A stretch of 64,000 nt of DNA, taken from assembly GCF_964036645.1 (NCBI RefSeq), contig NZ_OZ038525.1:3724001-3788000 (forward strand), in the 5' to 3' direction. The translations under genes were made by a program, and so were the position numbers. Source of the DNA: Tenacibaculum sp. 190524A02b. Lineage in GTDB: Bacteria; Bacteroidota; Bacteroidia; Flavobacteriales; Flavobacteriaceae. Positions 56,801-64,000 of this stretch are shown here, one piece after another; position 1 is the first letter of the stretch; the number at the start of each line of letters is the position of its first letter. A model generated the notes under the pieces. The model worked only from the letters and a program-made list of their open reading frames with translations. It was not told where the DNA came from and made no database searches.

Positions 56801-59800
56801 ATATGTGGCTCCTAGAAATGAAACTGAGCAAGTTTTAGTAACAATTTGGCAAGAGTTATTAGGTGTAGAAAAAATAGGAGTTTATGATAGTTTCTTTGAG
56901 TTAGGAGGCCATAGTTTATTAGTTATTCAATTAATATCTAGTTTACAAAAAAATGGATATAACATAGCTGTTAAAGATATTTTTTCTAACGCAACAATAG
57001 CTGCTATAAGTGAAAAGATAGCATCATCTGATTCAGTTTATAAGGTACCATCTAATGGAATAGAAATAGATACAGATCGTATCGTTCCAGAAATGGTTCC
57101 GTTGTTAAACTTTGAACAAGAAGATTTAGATAGAATTGTAGAAAGTGTAGCGGGAGGTGTTTCTAATATTCAAGATATTTATCCATTATCTGCATTACAA
57201 GAGGGGATTTATTTTCATCATTTAATGAGTGATAAAAAAGAAGGAGACCCATATGTTTTACCAAATCTAATATCATTTGCAGATGAAGAAAAACGTACTT
57301 CTTTTATAGAAGCTTTACAGTTTGTAGTAAACCGTCATGATGTTTTACGAACATGTGTTTTAAGTGAAGGTCTTCCACAGGCAGTTCAAGTGGTACTTAG
57401 AGAAGCTAAACTATCAGTAGAGAGTTTAACAATTGATAGCTCTAAAAATATAGTATCTGAATTAGAACACCTAACATCACCTGGAAACCAATGGATGGAT
57501 GTTTCTAAAGCACCACTGTTATCATTAAAAACAGTTGATAATCCTGTTGATAACAATTACTACTTAGTAGTTAATCAACATCACTTAGTTTTTGACCATG
57601 TAGCTTTAGAAAAAGTTGTAAAGGAAGTAGAAGCATATCTATTAGGAAAAGAAGCAAATTTACCAACACCTGTTTTATATAGAGAATTTATAGGGTATAC
57701 ATTACATCAACAATCTATTAATGATAGTGCTACATATTTCAAAGGACTATTTGAAAGTGTAGATGAACCTACTTATCCTTTTGAATTATCAAACATCCGA
57801 GGAAATGGAAGTGATATAAAAGAATCTCGTATACTTTTACCAACAGAGTTAAGTAAAAATCTTCGAGAATTTAGTACACATTTAGGAATGAGCCCAGCCG
57901 TTTTATTTCATGCGGCTTACGGTTTAATTATAAGTAAATGCAGTAATAAAGATTATGCTATTTTCGGTTCATTATTTTCAGGACGTTTACAAGGATCTCT
58001 AGGAGCTGCAGATTCGTTAGGATTGTTTATAAACACCTTACCATTTTTTGCAGAACTAAACGGTAGTGTGTTAGATTATGTTCAGAAAGTTAAAAAACAA
58101 TTAGAGGAATTAGTATCCTATGAGCAAACACCATTGTCAAAAATTCAAGATTGGAGTGGTATTGCTAATGAAACCCCTTTATTTAGTGCTTTATTAAATT
58201 TCCGTCATTCTTCAGCTCCATCTGAAGTGGATACTAATGAAACCAATGATTTAGGAATTAACTTTCTAGGTGGAGAAGAACGTACTAATTATCCATTAGT
58301 AATAAATATTGATGATTACGGAATTGATTTTGGTTTGACAGTTCAGGTGGATAATACTATTGAACCAGATCGTGTACTCTCTTATATGAAAACTACTTTA
58401 ACTCAACTCTTGAAAGAGTTAAAGTCAGAAAAGAGAACATCGATTTCCACATTAACAATTTTACCTAAAGTAGAGCAGAACCAATTATTAAAAGACTTTA
58501 ATGCTACAGAATTAGTATATCCATCAGAAAAAACGATTGTCGACTTATTTGAAGAACAAGCAGAAAAGACACCAAATGGAACAGCAATAGTTTATGAAGG
58601 AGAAGCATTCAGTTATCAAGAATTAGACGAACGATCTAATCAATTAGCTCATTATTTACAAGAACAAGGTGTAACAACAGATACCTTTGTAGGAATTTGT
58701 ATCGGACGTAGTCTAGAAATGTTGGTAGGTATCTTGGGTATTTTAAAGTCTGGAGGCGCCTATGTTCCTATTGATCCAGAATACCCACAAGATCGCGTTA
58801 ATTACATGTTAGCAGATGCCAATATCAACTTGGTATTAAGTAACACTTCAAGTAACCGTATTTTGTCTGATATTGAGGGATTAACCACAATCACTATAGA
58901 TGAAGAATGGAATAGAATAGCTGAACATTCAAAAGAAAGTTTAACCACAATTATAACCCCTTCCAATTTAGCCTATGTAATTTATACCTCAGGAAGTACA
59001 GGGCGTCCAAAAGGTGTTCAAATAGAGCATAAAAACGTAGTTAGTTTATGTACCAGTTGTGATTATATTTCTTTAAATAGTGATACTGTCTGGTTGTCAA
59101 CAGGTTCTATATCCTTTGATGCGACTACTATAGAATACTGGGGAACCTTATTAAATGGAGGAGAATTAGTATTAACCAGTACAGATACCTTATTAAATAC
59201 TACAAGCTTCAAAGAAATAATAGAAGCCAAGAAGGTGAATACATTATGGATGACGGCTTCATGGTTTCATCAAGTAGTAGAAGAAGATGCAAGTATTTTT
59301 AAAGCGTTAAAATACTTATTAGTAGGAGGAGATGTAGTACTATTTAATTACACGAACAAGTTAAAAGAGTTGTATCCGGATTTGACCATTATCAATGGTT
59401 ATGGACCAACTGAGAATACTACATTCTCAACCACATATACTATTGAAACAAGCAATAGTTCATTACCTATTGGATCACCCATCAAGAACAGTACAGCTTA
59501 TGTAACAGATGCAGACTTGAATTTAGTACCATTAGGAGTTGTAGGCGAATTATTAGTAGGAGGTTCAGGAGTAGGCCGAGGTTACTTAAACAATGAAGAG
59601 TTAACTCAAGAGAAGTTTATTGTCAGTCCATTTAAGGAAGGTGAGAGAATCTACAAGACAGGAGATTTGGTAAGATGGTTACCAGATGGGAATTTAGAAT
59701 TTGTAGGCAGGAAAGATGCTCAGGTCAAGATAAGAGGTTATCGAATCGAGTTAGGAGAGATAGAGAATGCATTATCTAGTTTAGCATCAGTAAGTCATTC

Positions 59801-62800
59801 TTGTGTTTTAGTCAAAGAAGATACCGCAGGGAACAAACGTTTAGTAGGTTATGTGGTTAGCGAAGAGGAATTTGATAAAGAAGCTCTTCAAGAAGATTTA
59901 AAAGCTGTTTTACCAGACTATATGATTCCTAGTTTTTGGATTGAGTTGGAAGAAATGCCATTAACGAGTAATGGTAAATTAGACAGAAAATCCTTACCAG
60001 ATTTAGATAATGCTAAATTATCAACAAAGGAATATGTTGCCCCAAGAAATGAGACAGAAGAGGAGTTAGTAGTTATTTGGCAAGACTTATTAGGAGTAGA
60101 AAAAGTAGGAATCTATGATGATTTCTTTGAATTAGGAGGGCATAGTTTATTGGTAGTTCAGTTAATATCGCGTTTACAGAAGATAGATTATCATATCACA
60201 GTAAAAGATATTTTTTCGAATCCTAACATAGCAAGTATAAGTGAAAAGGTATCGAATTCATCGTCTATTTATCAAGTACCAGCGAATGGTATAACTACAG
60301 ATACAGAGCGTATTGTACCAGAAATGGTTTCTTTATTAGATTTCGAGCAAGAAGATATTGATAAAGTTGTAGCTAGTGTTGAGGGAGGAGTTTCAAATAT
60401 TCAAGATATGTATCCATTATCACCTTTACAAGAAGGAATGTATTTCCATCATTTAATGAGTGATAAAGAAGCAGGAGATCCTTATGTTTTACCAAGTCTA
60501 TTATCATTTACTGATAAAGAAAAGCGAGCTAACTTTATAGAAGCATTACAGTTTGTAGTGAACCGTCATGATGTATTACGTACTTGTGTTTTAAGTGAAG
60601 GTTTACCAAGTGCAGTTCAAGTTGTACTTAGAGAAGCTAAACTATCAGTAGAGAGTTTAACAATTGATAGCTCTAAGGATATAGTATCAGAATTAAAAGA
60701 TTTAACAGCTCCAGGAAGCCAATGGATGGATGTTTCTAAGGCTCCTTTAATAAGACTAAAGTCGGCAGATGATGTAGAAAATAATAATTATTACTTAGTT
60801 TTATTAGAGCATCATTTGGTATTGGATCATGTAGGTTTGGAGAAAGTTATCTCAGAAGTAGAAGCCTATTTATTAGGTCAAGAATCAAGTTTACCAACAC
60901 CAGTTTTATATAGAGACTTTATAGGTCATACTTTACATGAACAATCTATCAATGATAGTGCTTCTTATTTTAAGGAATTATTAGGAGACATTGATGAGCC
61001 AACGTATCCATTTGGTTTATCAGATATTCGAGGAAATGGAAATGATATAGAGGAGTCTCGCATAGTTTTAGCATCGAGTTTAAGCAAAGAGGTTCGAGAG
61101 GTTAGTACCAATTTAGGGATGAGCCCAGCTGTTTTATTCCATGCCGCTTATGGATTGGTAATAGGAAAATGCAGTAATAAGGAATATGCAATTTTCGGTT
61201 CATTATTTTCAGGTCGTTTACAAGGTTCTTTGGGAGCTGCAGATTCGTTAGGTTTATTTATCAATACCTTACCATTTTTAGCAGAACTTAAAGGAAGTGT
61301 TTCGGATTATGTGTCAGAGATAAAAAACAGACTAGGAACGTTATTATCATATGAGCAAACACCATTGTCATCTGTTCAAGGTTGGAGTGGAATTTCAAAT
61401 GAGGTATCTTTATTTAGTGCCTTATTAAATTTCCGTCACTCTTCAAGTGTTTCGGAAGAAGAACCAGCAGATGCTGTTGATTTAGGGATCACAGTAATAG
61501 GGAGTGAGGAACGTACCAATTATCCGCTTACGTTAAATGTAGATGATTATGGAGTAGACTTTGGATTAACCGCTCAGGTTGAATCCAGTGTAGGATCAGA
61601 TCGAGTATTATCTTATATGGAAGCAACCCTGAGAGCATTATTGGAAGGGTTAAAAGCAGACGCGTCTCAAGTGTCAGATTTAAATGTTTTACCAGAGTCA
61701 GAAGTACAAGAATTATTAGAAGTATTTAATGATACCTCAGTAAGCTATCCATCAGATATTACTTTTTTAGATTTATTTTCAACACAGGTTAAGAGTTCCG
61801 CTAAAAGTATAGCTGTAGTTTATCAAGGAGAGCAACTTAGTTATCAAGAATTAGACAAACGTTCTAACCAATTAGCTCGTTATTTACGAGAAGAAGGAGT
61901 AGTGTCAGATACATTAGTTGGTATTTGTATGGATCGTAGTTTGGATATGATTGTAGGAATACTAGGAATCTTGAAATCAGGAGGAGCTTATGTACCTATT
62001 GATCCATCGTATCCAAAAGAACGTATTGATTTTATAATAGAAGATACAGCTACTAGCTTAGTACTAAGTAATGAATCCAATCGCTCTATTTTAGAGGCTA
62101 AGTCAGGAATAAAGATTGTATTAGTAGACAGTGATTGGGATGCTATTTCAGATTATTCAACTCGAGGACTGAGTTACAAATCAATGTCAACAAGTGATTT
62201 GGCCTATGTAATTTACACCTCAGGAAGTACAGGTAAGCCAAAAGGCGTATTAATAGAACATGGTAATATGTTCAACTTAGTAAATTGGGCAATAACTAAC
62301 TTCAAGGATTCTTTAGAAGTAGGAATGTTAGGAAGTACTTCGATAAACTTTGATCTTTCTATTTTTGAAATATTCACCACTTTATCATGTGGTTCAACCC
62401 TACATTTGGTAGACAACTTACTGTCTTTAGTAGAGGATTCAGAGGCTTCAGTTTCCTTGATAAACACCGTTCCAAGTGTATTATTAGGTTTATTAGAATC
62501 GGGTTCAATTCCAGATACGGTAAAGACGATCAATTTAGCAGGAGAGGCCTTATTACCAAGTTTGGTAGATCGTATTTATAAGGAAAGTTCAGTAGAAGCG
62601 GTTTATGATTTATACGGACCATCAGAAGCCACTACCTATAGTACGTTTATCAAACGAAGCTTAGAAGGAGTTCAAACTATTGGAAAGCCTATATCTAACA
62701 CACAGATTTATATTTTAAGTGAATCAAATGAGTTGTTACCCAAAGGAGTTGTAGGTGAATTATGTGTAGGCGGTAAAGGAGTAACAAGAGGTTATTTAAA

Positions 62801-64000
62801 CAGAGAAGAATTAACCCAATATAAATTTATAGATAATCCATTTCGAGCAGGAGAAAGAATCTATAAAACAGGTGATTTAGCGAAATGGTTACCTGATGGA
62901 ACTTTAGAGTATGTAGGAAGAAAGGATGATCAGGTTAAAGTACGAGGTTATCGAATCGAGTTGGGAGAGATAGAATCTGTATTATCATCTTTAAGTACAA
63001 TTCAAAGTAGTTGTGTATTAGCCAAGGAAGATGTATCAGGTACCAAGAGATTAGTAGGTTATGTAGTTGTAGAAGGAGATTCATTTGATAAAGAAACGGT
63101 TCAAAGAGAATTAAAGGCAAGTTTACCAGAGTATATGGTTCCAATGCTATGGGTTGAATTGGAGGAGATGCCATTAACATCAAGTGGTAAGTTAGATAGA
63201 AAAAGATTACCAGATCCGGATATTACTTTGTTATCTAGTAAAGAATATGTAGGGCCAAGAAATGAGACAGAAGAGATTTTAGTAGCTATATGGCAGGATT
63301 TATTAGGAGTAGAACAGGTAGGAGTTTATGATAATTTCTTTGAATTAGGAGGTCATAGTTTATTAGCAACTCGATTGGTATCTATGATTCGTAAAACAGA
63401 AGGAATAGAAGTTTCAATCCGAGATGTGTTTGAACATACTACCATATCAGATTTAGCAGCACATATTTTAACTCAATTCAAAAAAGTTCTACTTCCATCA
63501 GTAGTTGTAGAGGAACATCCAGAATATATTCCTTTATCATTTAGTCAAGAACGTTTATGGTTTTTGGATCAATTAGAAGGGACATTGGCATACCATATTC
63601 CTACAATTATTCATCTAGAAGGTGAGCTTGATATAGAAATACTAGAGGAATCAATAAGAACAATTGTTTCTCGTCATGAAGTATTACGTACTAATATTTT
63701 ATCAAAAGAAGGAGTAGGTTACCAATATTTAATAAGCGCTGACACTTGGTCATTAGAACAAGTAGAAATTTTAGATGAAAAATTAGTAGCTACCAGTTTA
63801 GAAAATTATCTAAGTATTCCATTTGATTTATCAAAAGATTATAAGCTACGATCACGTTTATATAACTTAGGAAATAATAAATATATACTAGCTTGTGTTT
63901 TTCATCATATAGCTAGTGATGGGTGGTCATCAGGAATTTTAACAAATGAGTTTATAGAGTTATACAATGCTTTAAAAGAAAATCGTAAGGCTTTAGTACC
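53682..64000 (+). CDS. Non-ribosomal peptide synthetase 2, 5' part (runs off the window)
   Basis: An open frame from ATG 53682 with no stop to the window end, at least 3,439 residues. Residues 1-55 (MDVLSFFQRLNKEGVKLVLK, then KISQELLLEIKSNKSLIIDHLK) form a TubC-type N-terminal docking domain. Then C-A-T, C/E-A-T, C/E-A-T and the start of a fourth C domain. Pockets: DAEHVGEVTK (unassigned), DAIWLGGTFK (Val-like), DLFNNALTYK (Ala). T serines at 56913, 60144 and 63357. Termination and any thioesterase lie outside. It follows NRPS 1 by 13 nt and continues its chain. Confidence 0.95.
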   Translation, partial: MDVLSFFQRLNKEGVKLVLKDGSLSVKSNKKISQELLLEIKSNKSLIIDHLKEYQGGNATTELQQKYQRRGTNKELLEKIKPFDKKDLDKIPLSFSQDRLWFLDQLEGTLAYHIPTIIRLEGALDIPVLEESIKTIVARHEVLRTNILSTNGIGYQDLMSADAWSLDQNKITNEELLTSSLQEYINIPFDLSKDYKLRSCLYSLGNNEYVLACVFHHIASDGWSSGILTNEFVELYSALKQNKTVNLPKLSLQYADYAIWQREYLEGEVLDKQLSYWEEKLKDISTLSLPTDYARPSTQSTVGSNCSLELDEELSLSIKALSNKEGVTLFMFLLSAFKVLLARYSGQEDICVGTPIANRTQSELEEMIGFFVNTLALRSNLTSDLSFKKLLAEVKQTTLKSYDNQLAPFEKVVDRVVKSREMSVSPLFQVMFVLQNTPSNSGVEMEGVVISEYNLDRGTSQFDLTLNASEKESGILLTLEYCTALFNKTTIEQILVHYQELLKDIVNDITQPIGSLSMLTEKEERQLIEVFNDNKLSYPLENTIVDLFKEQVKNTPEAIAVIYEEETLTYKELDERSNQLAHYLQKQGVTPDALIGICLERSLEMIVGILGILKSGGAYVPIDPNYPQDRIRYMLDDAGINLVLSNTSSNKILENKPDLRVVSLDTNWNIIADFSTEKPEELITPNNLAYVIYTSGSTGRPKGVMIEHRNVVNLIASQTEKFSIDSKEVVLQFSNFVFDASVEQIFVSLSNGGKLVLIDKDKIINPEEVLNIIEKEKVTHFHTTPSMLSTLPVQKELKSLKRVVVGGEVCSKELMLLWSEKYTFYNEYGPTETTVTSTVSVYDINTNDKQLNIGKPINNTQAYITDSEMNLVPVGVVGELCLGGRGVARGYLNREELTAEKFINSPFKLGEKLYKTGDLVRWLPDGNIEFVGRSDNQVKIRGYRIELGEIENILSSLDSVSHSCVLAKEDITGNKRLVGYVVCEERLDKEIIQEELKKSLPDYMVPTLWVEVEEMPLTFNGKLDRKALPEPDDAILSTKTYVAPRNETEQVLVTIWQELLGVEKIGVYDSFFELGGHSLLVIQLISSLQKNGYNIAVKDIFSNATIAAISEKIASSDSVYKVPSNGIEIDTDRIVPEMVPLLNFEQEDLDRIVESVAGGVSNIQDIYPLSALQEGIYFHHLMSDKKEGDPYVLPNLISFADEEKRTSFIEALQFVVNRHDVLRTCVLSEGLPQAVQVVLREAKLSVESLTIDSSKNIVSELEHLTSPGNQWMDVSKAPLLSLKTVDNPVDNNYYLVVNQHHLVFDHVALEKVVKEVEAYLLGKEANLPTPVLYREFIGYTLHQQSINDSATYFKGLFESVDEPTYPFELSNIRGNGSDIKESRILLPTELSKNLREFSTHLGMSPAVLFHAAYGLIISKCSNKDYAIFGSLFSGRLQGSLGAADSLGLFINTLPFFAELNGSVLDYVQKVKKQLEELVSYEQTPLSKIQDWSGIANETPLFSALLNFRHSSAPSEVDTNETNDLGINFLGGEERTNYPLVINIDDYGIDFGLTVQVDNTIEPDRVLSYMKTTLTQLLKELKSEKRTSISTLTILPKVEQNQLLKDFNATELVYPSEKTIVDLFEEQAEKTPNGTAIVYEGEAFSYQELDERSNQLAHYLQEQGVTTDTFVGICIGRSLEMLVGILGILKSGGAYVPIDPEYPQDRVNYMLADANINLVLSNTSSNRILSDIEGLTTITIDEEWNRIAEHSKESLTTIITPSNLAYVIYTSGSTGRPKGVQIEHKNVVSLCTSCDYISLNSDTVWLSTGSISFDATTIEYWGTLLNGGELVLTSTDTLLNTTSFKEIIEAKKVNTLWMTASWFHQVVEEDASIFKALKYLLVGGDVVLFNYTNKLKELYPDLTIINGYGPTENTTFSTTYTIETSNSSLPIGSPIKNSTAYVTDADLNLVPLGVVGELLVGGSGVGRGYLNNEELTQEKFIVSPFKEGERIYKTGDLVRWLPDGNLEFVGRKDAQVKIRGYRIELGEIENALSSLASVSHSCVLVKEDTAGNKRLVGYVVSEEEFDKEALQEDLKAVLPDYMIPSFWIELEEMPLTSNGKLDRKSLPDLDNAKLSTKEYVAPRNETEEELVVIWQDLLGVEKVGIYDDFFELGGHSLLVVQLISRLQKIDYHITVKDIFSNPNIASISEKVSNSSSIYQVPANGITTDTERIVPEMVSLLDFEQEDIDKVVASVEGGVSNIQDMYPLSPLQEGMYFHHLMSDKEAGDPYVLPSLLSFTDKEKRANFIEALQFVVNRHDVLRTCVLSEGLPSAVQVVLREAKLSVESLTIDSSKDIVSELKDLTAPGSQWMDVSKAPLIRLKSADDVENNNYYLVLLEHHLVLDHVGLEKVISEVEAYLLGQESSLPTPVLYRDFIGHTLHEQSINDSASYFKELLGDIDEPTYPFGLSDIRGNGNDIEESRIVLASSLSKEVREVSTNLGMSPAVLFHAAYGLVIGKCSNKEYAIFGSLFSGRLQGSLGAADSLGLFINTLPFLAELKGSVSDYVSEIKNRLGTLLSYEQTPLSSVQGWSGISNEVSLFSALLNFRHSSSVSEEEPADAVDLGITVIGSEERTNYPLTLNVDDYGVDFGLTAQVESSVGSDRVLSYMEATLRALLEGLKADASQVSDLNVLPESEVQELLEVFNDTSVSYPSDITFLDLFSTQVKSSAKSIAVVYQGEQLSYQELDKRSNQLARYLREEGVVSDTLVGICMDRSLDMIVGILGILKSGGAYVPIDPSYPKERIDFIIEDTATSLVLSNESNRSILEAKSGIKIVLVDSDWDAISDYSTRGLSYKSMSTSDLAYVIYTSGSTGKPKGVLIEHGNMFNLVNWAITNFKDSLEVGMLGSTSINFDLSIFEIFTTLSCGSTLHLVDNLLSLVEDSEASVSLINTVPSVLLGLLESGSIPDTVKTINLAGEALLPSLVDRIYKESSVEAVYDLYGPSEATTYSTFIKRSLEGVQTIGKPISNTQIYILSESNELLPKGVVGELCVGGKGVTRGYLNREELTQYKFIDNPFRAGERIYKTGDLAKWLPDGTLEYVGRKDDQVKVRGYRIELGEIESVLSSLSTIQSSCVLAKEDVSGTKRLVGYVVVEGDSFDKETVQRELKASLPEYMVPMLWVELEEMPLTSSGKLDRKRLPDPDITLLSSKEYVGPRNETEEILVAIWQDLLGVEQVGVYDNFFELGGHSLLATRLVSMIRKTEGIEVSIRDVFEHTTISDLAAHILTQFKKVLLPSVVVEEHPEYIPLSFSQERLWFLDQLEGTLAYHIPTIIHLEGELDIEILEESIRTIVSRHEVLRTNILSKEGVGYQYLISADTWSLEQVEILDEKLVATSLENYLSIPFDLSKDYKLRSRLYNLGNNKYILACVFHHIASDGWSSGILTNEFIELYNALKENRKALV
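53940..57025 (+). other. NRPS module 7: LCL - A(unassigned, maybe basic) - T
   Basis: C7 has HHIASDG at 54327. The A pocket read is DAEHVGEVTK. Glu at the third code position occurs in several Dab, Lys and Orn pockets, so a basic residue is possible, but I know no exact match. T reads LLVIQL before a dual C/E domain. Confidence 0.6.
57050..60255 (+). other. NRPS module 8: dual C/E - A(Val-like) - T
   Basis: Dual-type domain with HHLMSDKKEGDPY and HHLVFDH (57579-57599). A pocket DAIWLGGTFK is close to the valine codes DALWIGGTFK and DAFWIGGTFK. T reads LLVVQL and precedes another dual domain, so D-Val is expected. Confidence 0.75.
57393..57445 (+). repeat. 53-nt exact repeat, copy 1
   Basis: Identical to 60624-60676, lying at the same place in the dual C/E domains of modules 8 and 9. 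Points to recent duplication or gene conversion. Confidence 0.85.
60280..63470 (+). other. NRPS module 9: dual C/E - A(Ala) - T
   Basis: Dual-type domain with HHLMSDKEAGDPY and HHLVLDH (60810-60830). A pocket DLFNNALTYK equals that of module 5. T reads LLATRL and is followed by an LCL domain, so this Ala is kept L. Confidence 0.78.
60624..60676 (+). repeat. 53-nt exact repeat, copy 2
   Basis: Exact copy of 57393-57445 at a distance of 3,231 nt, about one module length. Confidence 0.85.
63520..64000 (+). other. NRPS module 10: LCL condensation domain, truncated by the window
   Basis: Opens IPLSFSQERLWFLDQLEG and has HHIASDG at 63903. The start is nearly identical to C7 (LEGTLAYHIPTII in both). 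The peptide therefore has at least ten residues unless this is a terminal domain. Confidence 0.85.

Noticed and set aside
57393..60676. Repeats in the NRPS genes as a CRISPR or satellite array
   Set aside because: Copies are spaced by about one module (3.2 kb), lie in coding frame and are not short regularly spaced units.
62213..63183. Antisense and offset open frames near the right end
   Set aside because: They lie wholly within the A and T domains of module 9 of NRPS 2, whose frame is open and conserved throughout.

Overview
The window is AT-rich chromosomal DNA of a marine-type member of the Flavobacteriaceae (Bacteroidota). The evidence is the TAnnTTTG-type -7 promoter boxes, the absence of Shine-Dalgarno sequences, a type IX secretion C-terminal signal, and protein families typical of that group (AstE-like/RimK pair, YceI, S8 and M1 lipoproteins, M57 peptidase). 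The genus cannot be fixed from sequence reading alone; something close to Tenacibaculum or Aquimarina is a guess.

Region 1 (1-17262) is mostly housekeeping and envelope genes: the 3' end of a comF-like gene, an Ig-like lipoprotein, a small glycine-rich membrane protein, an overlapping AstE-like hydrolase/RimK-like ATP-grasp pair, folB, tRNA-Cys(GCA), a small unknown protein, a large T9SS-exported beta-propeller/LRR protein, an MBL hydrolase, S8 and M1 peptidase lipoproteins, a divergent AraC regulator/YceI pair, a ClpP-fold membrane protein, glnS and a small lipoprotein. Two genes here share a CCACCC-N4-CGGGT palindrome placed exactly 24 nt upstream of their -7 boxes.

Region 2 (17395-27509) is a compact type II secretion/type IV pilus-like locus: prepilin peptidase, GspE ATPase, GspC/PilP-like protein, a GspK-like large pseudopilin with a beta-helix-like body, two further pseudopilins and GspF in one minus-strand run. 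A lone major pseudopilin lies on the opposite strand. Secretin, GspL/PilM-N-like and GspM/PilO-like genes follow. A secreted M57-type zinc peptidase lies just upstream of the locus on the other strand.

Region 3 (28650-31157) holds dxs and rsmI, transcribed divergently from near-leaderless promoters.

Region 4 (31932-64000, running off the window) is a large non-ribosomal peptide synthetase cluster: type II thioesterase, SyrD/PvdE-type peptide exporter, a six-module NRPS (about 6.3 kaa) and a second NRPS of at least 3.4 kaa. The second NRPS has no stop in the window. Reading the adenylation pockets by eye gives Orn-Orn-Ser-Leu-Ala-Phe-X-Val-Ala-, where X is unassigned and possibly basic. Dual condensation/epimerization-type domains follow positions 4, 5, 7 and 8, implying D residues there. 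The first protein begins with a condensation domain, so the product is probably N-acylated: a cationic lipopeptide of at least nine residues. The two synthetases appear to join through a TubC-type N-terminal docking domain and an acidic C-terminal tail. This cluster is the strongest candidate for an undescribed system in the window.
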